From the NCBI GenBank assembly GCA_964019695.1, contig OZ026520.1:27562120-27626119 (forward strand): DNA of 64,000 bases, read 5' to 3'. Every line of letters starts with the position of its first letter. Positions within the stretch are counted from its first letter, which is position 1. Below the pieces are notes generated by a model. The model did not search any database, was not told where the DNA came from, and saw nothing but the letters and a program-made list of their open reading frames with translations. Shown here one piece after another: positions 31,757 to 42,162 of the stretch. Both the position numbers and the translations under genes were made by a program. This stretch comes from Loripinus fragilis (lineage: Eukaryota; Mollusca; Bivalvia; Lucinida; Lucinidae).

Positions 31757-34350
31757 AACGCATACGAGATCGAGTGATCCCTATGTAAGCTCGCTGTCAG
31801 AAAAATCTGTCCCACATCGCTACCCATGTTAGATAAGCGTAACTAATACGAGATAAGCCACACGCAGCCGGTTGCTAATGTGAGATGACATTTTTGGCGC
31901 ATGACTGTATTCCTTCGAAAACGAAAGTTGAATTGTTGTCAGTCAGGAATAAATTCAATGTTCAATTTTCAACGATTTAAGTCGGCCTTCAACTCTGTTT
32001 AATAGTAAAACTGTTCATTTTTACTTTGGAATTGACATAAAGAATTTACCTGTTGGGCAATGCGTGACTGAATGCGCCAGGACGGGGAGCCTTGACGATG
32101 TAAACACACACACACAAACACACACACACACACATTTTCCTCAACAAAATTACTTACTCGAGTTACTGTGGTTAATAAGCGAGTTCTTGTAAATCCATTT
32201 TGATGAAATAACCATTTGTTCATTGTTTAATGCGCTGTTTATTCGCAGTTTCATGTTGATTTGTACAGCGCGCGTCATTGACTGTTTACATCGACCTCAG
32301 TGACGTCACCAACAGATATTACACAGTACTGTACCGTATGGTCGTGGTATATGAGAAAAAGAATCGAACATTGATGTTCAGTGGTTCCAGAAAAATCCCA
32401 ACCCTCGGGTCCACTGTTCAGTGGGAAACTCGGCAAGCCTCGTTTCCCACTGGAACGGTGGGCCCTTGGGTCAGGATTTTTCTGTCCCCACTGAACACCA
32501 ATGATGGATTCTATTTTTCTCACATACCAAAGCATACGAGATCGAGTGATCCCTATGTAAGCTCGCTGTCGAAAAAATCTGTCCCACATCGCTAGCCATA
32601 TGAGATAAGCGTAACTAATACGAGATAAGCCACACGCGGCCTGTTGCTAATGTGAGATAACATTTTTGGTGCATGACTGTATTCCTTCGAAAACGAAAGT
32701 TGAATTGTTGTTAGTCAGGAAAAAAATCTGTGTTGAATTTTCAATGATTTAAGTCGGCCTTCAACTTGGTTTAATAGTAAAACTGCGCAGTTTACTTACA
32801 ACCTTTATTCAATGTTTTGAACATGCTGAGTGGATTGAGATTGACATATTTAACCTGTTGCGTTGGGCATTGAGTGACTGAATCCACCGGGACGGGGAGC
32901 CTTGACGATGTAAAAACACACCACACACACACATTTTCCTCAACAATATTACCTACTCGAGTTACTGTGGCTGATAAGCTAGTTTTTGTAAATCCATTTT
33001 GATGAAATAACCATTTGTACATTGTTTAATGCTCTGTTTATTCACAGTTTCAAGTTGATTTGTACAGCGCGCGTCATTGAATGTAAACATCGATATCAGT
33101 GACGTCATCAACAAATATTACACAGTACTGTGCTGTACGGTCGTGGTATATGAGAAAAAGAATCGATCATTGGTGTTCAGTGGTTCCAGAAAAATTCCAA
33201 CCCTCGGGTCCACCATTCAGTGGGAAACTCGGCAAGCCTCCGGGCCCACTGGAAGGGTGGGCTCTCGGGTTGGGATTTTTCTGTCCCCACTGAACACCAA
33301 TGATGGATTCTATTTATCCAACCCTCATACGAACAATGGATTCTTTTTCTTGCTCATCACTTATACCGCATTTATATTAGAAAAAAACTTGAAAAAGACT
33401 TCCAGAAAATCCTGAATCCGCTGTGATGCGACATGGTGACGTCATTTTAACATTACAATAGCGTCACGGATCGACGTGTAGCCAGCGTGTGGCTGTTCGT
33501 TTTTCTATCTTTCCCTAGGGCTGGTACGGGTGTGTGAGATAAATAGAATACATCATTGGTGTTCAGTGCGGACAGAAAAATCTCAACCCAAGGGCCCACC
33601 GTCTCAATGAGAAACGAGGCTTGCCGAGTTTCCCACTGAACTGTGGACCCGAGGGTTGGGATTTTTCTGGAACCACTTACCACCAATGATCGATTCTTTT
33701 TCTCATATACCACGACCGTACTGTGTAATATCTGTTGGTGACGTCACTGAGGTCGATGTTTACATTCAATGACGCGCACTGTACAAATCAACTTGAAACA
33801 GCGAATAAACAGCGCATTTAACTATGAATAAATGGTTATTTCATCAAAATGGATTTACAAGAACTAGCTTATCAGCCAAAGTGACTCTAGTAAGTAATTT
33901 TGGTGAGGAAAATGTGTGTGTGTGTGTGTGTGTGTTTAGGCCTATACATCGCCAAGACTCCCCTTCCCCCTCGATTCAGTCACTCATTTTGCCCAACACA
34001 ACAGGTTAAAATATATGTCAATCGCAATGCCATCAGCATGTTCAAAGCATTTTATAAAGGTTGTAAGTAAAATGCGCAGTTTTACTTTTAAACCAAGTTG
34101 AAGGCCGACTTAAATCGCTGAAAATTTAACATTGAATTTTTCCTGACTGACAACAATTCAACTTTCGTTTTCAAAGGAATACAGTCATGCGCCAAAAATG
34201 TTATCTCACATTAGCAACCGGCTGCGTGTGGCTTATCTCGTATTAGTTACGCTTATTTGACATGGGTAGCGATGTGGGACAGATTTTTCCGACAGTGAGC
34301 TTACATAGGGATCACTCGATCTTGTATGCGTTGGTATGTGAGAAAGAAAT
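31757..34350. mobile_element. three-copy ~0.8-kb repeat, two direct and one inverted
   Basis: Unit 1 is about 31757-32524, unit 2 about 32517-33322 in the same orientation, and unit 3 about 33536-34350 inverted. Shared landmarks in order are GAGATCGAGTGATCCCTATG, CGAGATAAGCCACACGC, CGAAAACGAAAGTTGAATTG, a (CA)n run, TTTTGATGAAATAACCATTT, GTACAGCGCGCGTCATTGA, CATCGACCTCAGTGACGTCA and AGTGGTTCCAGAAAAATCCC. Each unit ends in its own hairpin (GTTCAGTGGTTCC ... complement). Units 2 and 3 can fold on each other. The frames of 60-112 codons across it repeat with the units and have no recognisable domain. Confidence 0.8.
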
Positions 34351-34616
34351 ATCTCACATTGTTAAAAACAACGGAAATCCTGATCTGGTGTGCGAGAACA
34401 CCTAATCCACCTGTGACAAAGTTATTGGTTACATACTCTGGCAATATCAATATAATCAGATCCCCAACTATGTACAACGCAATTTTTTATGGAACTGTAT
34501 TTAGCATCTGGTTTCAATGGGACTACATTACAAGAGTTTCACGAATATCAGCGTTTTTGGCAGAATCCATATCAGCACTTACATTATACAGGTGATTTTG
34601 TCAAAACGCTCTATAT

Positions 34617-34700
34617 CATGACCTCTATGGTCCTTTGACCAGCACCGTCACCTGAAAACCTGTCTTTGGGGATGCCAACCAGACCAGACAAACCAGCCTG
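34617..34700. repeat. short dispersed repeat fragment (CCTGTCTTTGG type)
   Basis: Resembles 9310-9420: CGTCACCTGAAAACCTGTCT, then GCCAACCAGACCAGACAAAC. Confidence 0.4.
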
Positions 34701-34751
34701 GGTGTCCAATGTTACAAGCTAGAGGCTTCAAATGATGTTGTCTATCAAATT

Positions 34752-35208
34752 TACACTGGTAGGAAACTTTATAAACAGAGCCACAGGCTCTGTATATGGA
34801 GGCAGGAAAAATCGCCAAAAACTAAAAATATTTCTTTGTGTATAATAGCGAAATTGAGAATGTAGTGCCCCTATCTGGTTTTCGCTATGTGAGCTGCAAG
34901 TTGTATACGGTTTTATCTGAATAATTTTTGTGATGAGGTAAACAACGTAATGTATCTCATGACTAATAGGATTCAGACAAAACCATACACAATTTGCAGC
35001 TCGCATCAGCTTAGGTAAGAAGCTAAATTTCCAGAGCCGAGCGGGGCTACATTCTCATTCCTTTGATGTTTTACACCATAAAAGCACCGAATGGAAACGC
35101 TATTGTTTTAGGGTTTTTTCCAGCCTCCATATACAGAACCGGGAAGAACTCTTATTAGATTTTCTTTTTTCAGAGCCAAAGCTCTGTTTATGAAGTTTCC
35201 TACCTGTT
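34752..35208. mobile_element. fold-back MITE, ~455 bp
   Basis: The ends TGGTAGGAAACTTTATAAAC and its complement (GTTTATGAAGTTTCCTACC) are inverted. A second inner pair (GAGCTGCAAGTTGTATACGG and CCATACACAATTTGCAGCTC) shows complementarity through the middle. It lies about 130 bp past the 3' end of the NTPase gene. Confidence 0.75.
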
Positions 35209-35332
35209 ATTTTGGGATATGAAATAATCCAATCAGCAAACAACAATTTAGAGAAATATGGCGTAAACAGCTTTCGAAACAGCATTGAACATGCGTTAAC
35301 CAGGCTTGTAAAAAAATTTACCACCATATTGT

Positions 35333-35338
35333 TTTATT
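35333..35338 (-). terminator. AATAAA polyadenylation signal after the ankyrin frame
   Basis: AATAAA begins two bases past the stop codon of the second frame. In this AT-rich DNA it could be chance, but its position suits a 3' end here. Confidence 0.35.
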
Positions 35339-35339
35339 T

Positions 35340-38301
35340 CTATATGAGGAATCCTGTCGCAAAATTCAGTTTCATCTGCATTAGAAATTTAAATCGATTT
35401 TCTGAGACACGTGACCTGTAAAGGTAGTGGATGTAAGTTTCACCTTGAAAGTCCCTCTGGACTGGAATATCTGTTTGTATTAAAGCTTCAATGCACGAAC
35501 ATTGGGCACAATTTTGGAAAGCCAGCATTACTGGATTAACACCATTTCTGTCCGAAAGGTGTGGGTCAAGGCCAACTGTGTTTGTTAGAAATGTATAAAC
35601 ATCCCCAACAATGGCATCCTCTTCCGATGATACAGTCCAAACTACTTCAACGGGACCAAAAATGGGGTCGTCTTTTCCTCTTGGAAACTGAGGGGTTATC
35701 TTTTGTATGAAAGCATAATGCAGTGCATTTCTTCCATCCTTATCTTTCTGCTGAAAGTCAAGTCCAATTGTATAGTAGAACAGCTGTAAAAGGTGCAACA
35801 GGGTTTTGTTCCTTTTGGTGTTTTCCAGAATGTTTAAAACTATATTTCTTCCTTTGCCGTCTCTTGCTGATATTAAATCAAATTGTTTGCCTGTAAGAAA
35901 TCTACATATTTCTATTTGTCTGCTTGAGCAATGAAAATGCCTATTCAGCATCAAGCTAACAATTGGAGTGTTTCCAGATGCATCAGTCTGATTTATATTT
36001 TCAATAGACGGTATTACAATATCACAGTATTCATAAAACCTATCAGAAGAAATGAATCGTGAAGCACACAAATAGTGCAGATAACCTTGTCCATGTCTGT
36101 TTCTGTGATTCGGAGGACTGTGACTAACCAGGGTTTGTATAACGTCTACTCCAGGATCTCGCCCCAGAGCGAGCATGAGAGGAACTTCACCTTTATCATT
36201 GCATTGTTTACAACTAATTCCCAGGCTGAGTAGTAATCAAGCAAGTGGCGCAAGCGAGGGCGATGATTGAGTAAGACCTGGCAGCTTTGAAATAATGCAT
36301 GTAAAGCATTTGATCCATGATTATCAATATTCTGGAAATCTGCTCCAAGCTTTAGTAACTTAGAAAGGATTTCAGCTTCAATTTCAACAAACTTGGGTAT
36401 TATGACAAACCTGTTTATACTTACAGAGGGTCTCTTGAATGGAAATTTGTTTATTGTATATGCAACAATATTTCCACCTTTACTGACTTTGTTGATATTT
36501 GCACCATGTTTGATCAAGCAATCAAGTCTTTCTGAAGTAGAGGTACAGAACGGAGCGCGAAAAACACAACTGAATATTGGGGAACGGCCAAAACTGTCGT
36601 CGTCGTTGATATCAATGCCTAAGTGCAAAAGCAAGCCACTAATCTTTTCGAAGTCCTCATATCTCATATTGGATTTAACAAGTGAATCAAAATAACCATA
36701 ATAATTTTTTCTATATCCAGGACAAATACTTGTTTCTTTTATTAATATCAACGCGTATTCTGGTGTGTTAAACCTCAAACAAGTCATCAAAGCCTCTGAC
36801 CCATCACATATTTGTCCACTCCTTTCAAACTCATGCGAATTCAAAGTTTTGATTAAGTGTGCGAACTCATCAAAATTCAGATGGCGAACTGCCATAGATA
36901 ATACTTTATGTACATGAAATCGCATCTTTGTGGATTCTTTCAAGGTCAGCTTTAAAATTTGACTTGCAAGCAAACATTGCACAGCATTCTTCCATTCATT
37001 GTCAATAAGGCATGCCAGAAAAACTTCTTTCCACTTCTCCTGTGCACAAACGATTGCCTCTGCAATTTTAAATGGTTGACATTCCACATATTTCAACCAC
37101 TGGTTTACAAACGACTGATTCCGCCATATTCTACAGCTGCATACAGTAGAAACATTTCCATTTTGAATTTCAAAAGATATTCGCCTGGCTAAATGTTGCA
37201 ATGGTAGCTGCTCAATTGCATCGATACCGTATCCAGCATTGACATTGTTTGTAAAGTCTTCCTGAATGTTTATGAAACACATTATGTGCTGAAAATCAAG
37301 TAGCTGAATGGCGTGGGTAGCGTTGGTCCTAATGTACATGATAGCCACGTTTTCACATAGAGAATGGTGAGTGAAGGAGTAGCTACCATTAGTATCTCTT
37401 TTTAGGTAGGTATTTGTCAGCCCATAAAGTGCTTTTCTAATACCTGGACTCCCAGTTTCTAAGGGTACACCAGCAGCTTTGAAAAGTTTCTTTTCATCAT
37501 CAGTTGCATTGTCTTGCAATGTGTCAATGTAACTTGCATTCAGATTATTTTTATTGAACAAAACCAAAACTAGGCTTAGAAACTTAATGCCACTGTTGTC
37601 TCTAAAATTCAAAAGCTCCCTCTGCACACATTTTGCTGGATTCTTAAAGAATGCAATGCCATTTTTTCTTAGAAATGCGTTCGTGCAGTACATTTCTACG
37701 CAATGTGGAAAACCGTGAGGCGGGTCTGCACGGTAAATATCATTGATAATATCTTTTATATCAATATCATATTCCTCAGCATATTTTTTTAACATTGCAA
37801 CCTTCTCAACTCCCGTTAACTGATACATTTTATCTGTCATGTCAATGGTTGAAATCTTTTGAAAGCAACTAAATTTAGCAACTTTGGGCTCCACATCTTT
37901 GTAAATATATTTTCTGCTCGTACAGACAACACACAGCTTGCCCTTCCGTTCTTTGACAATCTTTTCCATGTGTTCCATCTCTGGTAGCCAATCTTCTACT
38001 TTTCTGTCCTCCACGCACATAGAGCCAAACATGTCATCGATCACAAATATTTGTTTACCAGAATGCTTCGAAATCAACATTTTCCAATCTTTTGGGGACG
38101 TAGCGAATATTGGTTCAAAGCCTTTATCACAGTACTTCAACAACAGATGAGCTGCAGTGGTTGATTTTCCATCCCCTGGTTTACCTAGCAACGTAGCCCA
38201 GTGCATGTCTTCGAGAACAAACTCTAGTTCTTTATATGCTTTTGTTTCAAGATAAAGATGGTCTTCCATTTTGTATGAGTCGGCAATCATCTGCATTTGA
38301 T
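35340..38301 (-). pseudogene. nSTAND3-like NTPase with ankyrin repeats, one frameshift
   Basis: One large exon on the minus strand, read in two frames: 38296-36146 (716 codons) and 36176-35340 (278 codons). The first frame begins with a STAND-type NTPase: P-loop GKPGDGKST at residues 38-46, Walker B IFVIDDMFG at 83-91, and a TSR sensor near 126. These match the 'novel STAND 3' group common in molluscs. A helical region follows, then degenerate ankyrin repeats from about residue 545, which continue through the second frame (KDGRNALHYAF, DRNGVNPVMLAF). At about 36225-36240 the ankyrin pattern jumps from the first frame to the second; loss of one base in a TAC-TAC-rich stretch explains this. A splice-acceptor-like TTAAATTTCAG ends at 38302 and the frame is open into it, so upstream exons probably exist; none were found in the window. 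STAND proteins are ligand-triggered switches, often in immunity; the role here is inferred. A sequencing error instead of real decay is possible. Confidence 0.7.
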
Positions 38302-39439
38302 CTGAAATTTAATAAAACATTAATGTGATACTGCATTTACCACCATGCCTATGAGTTCTAAGAAATATTGCAAATACTGCAAATACCTTAAGTAACTTTA
38401 AAAGGGTTGGTCAGTAATGTGTGATTGTGGCATTTCTGCTCATACTTACTTACTTTTTTATCAATACGCATCTGGTGAGTGCCCAGTTGCATCTTAAGAG
38501 TCATTATCTGGGAGCATCAGACAGCCTCAATTATGGCTTGGAAATAGAAAAAAATAGATTTTCTTGAAATTTTGCCCATTTATTACTTCTGTCGAGAGAT
38601 GAACAAAAATGCATATTTTTTCAATTTTTCACTTCCGTTTCCATGGCAACCACGATTTTCTATTTTTAGCATTTTTAGCAATATTTTGAGCTAAAAATTA
38701 CAATAGTTTGAACTGCCCTACCCAAGAGGCAATGTTGCAAATGTTTCTGTTTGTGCTTTCATACAATAAACATGACTAAGTACTTTACCCTTGTACTGAT
38801 TTTGTTACTTTTTCGTTTCCATGGTATCATATGCTATGATGGATTATTACATGCTATTATGCATTTTTCAATGCTCTAAAAATTCGCAATTTTCAATAGC
38901 ATTTTTCTTAAAATTTCTACATTTGTTTTTTGTTTTTTCTCTCAATTAGTTAACTGATACCTATATTTCACCATATTTTTTATTTTGAAATAAAACTTAT
39001 GTGAAGTTTATTACTGTAGAAGAAAAATATGAAGTTTTTAGAAGAACAAAATGATTATTATCTTTTGTATTTTATCTAACTAGTGATTATCTGTCACAAA
39101 AAAGTACCGTTTCACACAACCATCGTGTAGCAATTCCAAATAATACTTTAAAATGTGGTTTAATGCTTAAAATGATATAATATTAGGGATCAAAGTACCC
39201 CATCCACTAATGTTAATTGTAAAATTAAATGCTATTGTGCTTAAAAGAGGACATTTCAAACAAATTTTATGACAACAGGAAGTTCTAATAATTTCCCAGG
39301 ATTTTATTTTAAATTTTGGTGTAACAAACAATCTGGTTGCTATGATAACTATCCAAAATAATGTTTCCTTAACAATGACTAAATAAGTCCGGTATCATGC
39401 AAAACTTAATATAATACCTTTTTCATCAATGTTACTCAT
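38302..39439. other. intron or upstream region of the NTPase gene, no features
   Basis: Very AT-rich. GTTTCCATGGCAACC and GTTTCCATGGTATC recur (38636, 38815). No exon with a recognisable domain was found on the minus strand. Confidence 0.4.
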
Positions 39440-39920
39440 TGATTTGAGGAGCAAACGGATGTGTGACATTTTGTTCTCTCTCATTCTTAGTTAAACCTCA
39501 TTAAAAGCATGGTTGCCATGACATTTAAGTCATTTTATTCGTATGGAAACTAAAAAAATTCCATATTCAACTAGAAAATTACCAAAACAATGATATATTT
39601 ATTATTTAACATAACTTTAAGATGTTATATATGAACTACATTATTGCAAACTTACTATTGTAAACATAAAAAGGGTAGAAACAGGAATTCTATACAGTCT
39701 TGACCATAAATTTAGGTAGTTTTACCCCACCCACTTATGCAACATATGAAAACCCTTGTATATGTATATAGTTTTCTTGAAATAAACATATTTTATATAT
39801 TACGGAACTTGAACTGTTACAATGATAATTGTATATGGTTAATTAAAATTTGGTGTTGAAAACAAAAACATCATTGTTGCTATGGTAACTGGTGGAAAAC
39901 TATGGCTGATCATGCCTTAG
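39440..39920. repeat. repeat family R, left part, interrupted by the LTR element
   Basis: 39525-39920 is collinear with about 53050-53453 (AACATATGAAAACCCTTGTA, TATGTATAT, AATTTGGTGTTGA, TGGAAAACTATG, GATCATGCCTTAG). The family resumes after the LTR element at 49949. Confidence 0.8.
39917..39920. other. target-site duplication TTAG, left
   Basis: TTAG directly precedes the left LTR and is repeated directly after the right LTR at 49949-49952. The related unoccupied site at 53450-53453 has a single TTAG. Confidence 0.9.
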
Positions 39921-40861
39921 TGTAGCAGGGTGGTGTTTTTACGTCTGGTTAGTTTTAAGCCAGGCTACACGTCACCTGAGACCTCTCGGGCCGATGGTCC
40001 CGAGAGCTCCCACGTGATCGTACAGCGGGGTTCGTACACTGTACGACGCTCAGTCCTGAACAGGAAAAAGAAGTTGTAATTAAATAAATTTATTCAGTAA
40101 TAAGTTAACAGAGATATATCAAAAGAAATGGCGTTATGAGAACACGGACAAAGATTCGGACCTAGCACCTAAATGGCCATGATTTTAGAATTTCTATATA
40201 TATAGAAAATAAGATGAAGCGTAATTAAACGCTTACTGAAACTGCGACAGGCACTAACCTGTACTGAGAAAGAGAGAGCGATATTTATCGCTACTGAACC
40301 CCTGGCACTGATTATTGGGTTTCAAAAACATCTTATATGCGGTGCTTATTAATATTTGATGGGCACAAAACGATTGAAATTGAAATATATAAAAATAATG
40401 CAATAAGTCCAGCCAGTGTATCTTCTGACAGAAAATTGACTATTCTCTCCCAAAATATCAATCTAATACTTGAAATATATTGAATTGTGCTGGAAAGCAT
40501 ATCTTCCAAGCAACAGAATCTCTCAGAGAAAAACAAGAGATATCCGGACAGAGCAAACGTTTATTATAAAAGGGAGAAAAACAATCAAATCTCATCAGGG
40601 TATATAATTTAGAAACGCTCATCGGACATTTCCGTAGATTCCCACGGAAATGAACGACGAGCATGTGAGACATCAAAGAAGAATCATTTCATTGGCTGCA
40701 GCCGGCCAATCGGATACAGGTTAACAATTCTGTATCAAAATGGCGGAATGCAGTCAATAAAGAGAAATGCGTTTCATGCCAACATCAACAAGCACCGCAA
40801 ACAAGATGTAAATGTAAATATTTAGCCATATAGTTGCCAGGCCCGATTGAGCCCTACTACA
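39921..40861 (-). repeat. 3' LTR (left), 941 bp
   Basis: Starts TGTAGCAGGG and ends CCCTACTACA on the plus strand, so the element's own sense begins TGTAG and ends CTACA. In element sense an AATAAA (40089-40094) lies towards the downstream end, and a CTCTCGGG/CCCGAGAG hairpin follows. The short frames inside it occur identically in the other LTR and are not genes. Confidence 0.95.
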
Positions 40862-40879
40862 TTACTCCCCGTTTTCCCC
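40862..40879 (-). other. polypurine tract
   Basis: In element sense GGGGAAAACGGGGAGTAA abuts the start of the 3' LTR. This is the standard position of the plus-strand primer for reverse transcription. Confidence 0.85.
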
Positions 40880-40974
40880 AAAATATTCGTTATACGAATA
40901 TTTTAAGGAAACAGAGAGAAATGCTGCAGGACCCATATCATTGCCGGTTCGCACAACGTCATATCTTAAATTAA

Positions 40975-41475
40975 TCAAAGATCCTCAAAGTCGAGCTGGA
41001 TTTCTTCCGGTTCCTCATTCAGCCATGGCAGCCAGTTCTTCTTTGGGGCCTTGAAGACTTTGTCCCCTACCATAGTTATAGTCTCGTCCCGGTTCTTGAT
41101 GGGGCCGGGCTTGTCCACCATCTGGGCGAGTTGCCCCTGCTCTGCCACCTCCCGGATCCTGCGTCTTGCCTCCGCAGCCTGCTCCCTGGGAGATGCCATA
41201 CTGGTTACAGCTGGGGCTGTCGGCATTGAATAACGTCCCGGGTTTACAAATCTCTTGTTAACGGCTACCATGGTCACAAGGCCCCCTCTGCATCTACCTC
41301 TTGTGTGCTTTAATCCTGATTGCTTCTTTAAAAATGTCTTCTCACAACCAATACATCTATATAAGTTTACTGTTGGTTCATGAATGTATTTCCAATGGCC
41401 CGTCAGCGCTCTGTAGGATCTAAACGTCTGCCCACAGGCAGCCACTGGACAATCAAAGGAGGATTCACTTGCCAT
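40975..41475 (-). CDS. extra ORF: two-finger C2H2 zinc-finger protein (166 aa)
   Basis: It lies between pol and the polypurine tract in the same sense as the other genes, in the position env occupies in retroviruses. The ATG is at 41475. Finger 1 (residues 9-32) is C-X4-C-X12-H-X4-H. Finger 2 (residues 41-62) is C-X2-C-X12-H-X4-C, a C2HC variant. A basic, Ala/Arg-rich helix-like segment (REQAAEARRRIREVAEQ, about 96-112) follows, then a C-terminal acidic tail (LNEEPEEIQLDFEDL). There is no signal peptide or membrane segment, so it is not an envelope protein. Nucleic-acid binding is the expected activity; the target and role are unknown. It might act on element transcription, integration or RNA packaging (inference). 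The sequence is distinctly more GC-rich than the adjoining 41.5-42.2 kb. AG directly precedes the ATG after a T-rich stretch, suggesting a spliced subgenomic mRNA. Capture from a host gene is possible. Confidence 0.8.
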   Translation of the reverse strand: MASESSFDCPVAACGQTFRSYRALTGHWKYIHEPTVNLYRCIGCEKTFLKKQSGLKHTRGRCRGGLVTMVAVNKRFVNPGRYSMPTAPAVTSMASPREQAAEARRRIREVAEQGQLAQMVDKPGPIKNRDETITMVGDKVFKAPKKNWLPWLNEEPEEIQLDFEDL

Positions 41476-42162
41476 CTACAATAAAATACCATAAACCTAC
41501 CCACATCCTTAAAATTTATACAAATTGATATGGGTAGTTGCTGCTGATAGCATTAGCATACAAAGCAGAAATTGACTATCAAACATAATTTTATTAATCA
41601 CTGTTCCCATGACAACGTATGGTTGCCGTGAAAACACTGATTAAGTATTAGATTTACTTTTTTTTTCAAGAATAGCCTATACATCAGCAGCAACTCAACT
41701 TAAAATGTATGCCATCTGTGCGCACTGTCCTATAAATGGGACAACATCAGCTAGAATAGACCCAGATGAGATACAACAAAATGTGGCATCCCATCAGGGT
41801 CTGCACTACCTGCTTTCCTAACGTCCAACACAACAAAAAGAATCTCTGATAAATAGCAACAACCAAATAATCAAAAAAAAAAAAACACAAATATTTTGGT
41901 TGCACAAATAGCTCCATGATATAACAAAAATAAATAACACTGAGCCCCAGGCAAAATGCCTTGTAAGGATATGTATTCAAAGAAAAACTAGCTATTTTAG
42001 CTTCAAAACCTGCTCATTCTCAAAATCATTGGAAAAGTTTCAATGAAACACCTCCAATGAGACAAAAAGCAGAAAAGAAAATGTATATATTTACATATAC
42101 ATGGCTGTTACCTGGGGCTTTTACTTAATATGTACATTTTTTTTCCAACTGTCTACCACTTC
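41476..42162 (-). other. non-coding spacer between pol and the zinc-finger ORF
   Basis: AT-rich, with A- and T-runs and no long frame. In element sense it ends TTTTATTGTAG directly before the zinc-finger ATG, which reads as a splice acceptor. It would be intron or untranslated sequence of a subgenomic transcript. Confidence 0.5.

Noticed and set aside
40333..40676. Small proteins encoded in the LTR (67 and 72 codons, also at 49420-49763)
   Set aside because: They are present only because both LTRs are the same sequence, with no recognisable domain or coding signal.
40975..41475. Envelope protein of an errantivirus-like element
   Set aside because: The ORF in the env position has zinc fingers and an acidic tail, with no signal peptide, glycosylation-rich ectodomain or membrane anchor.
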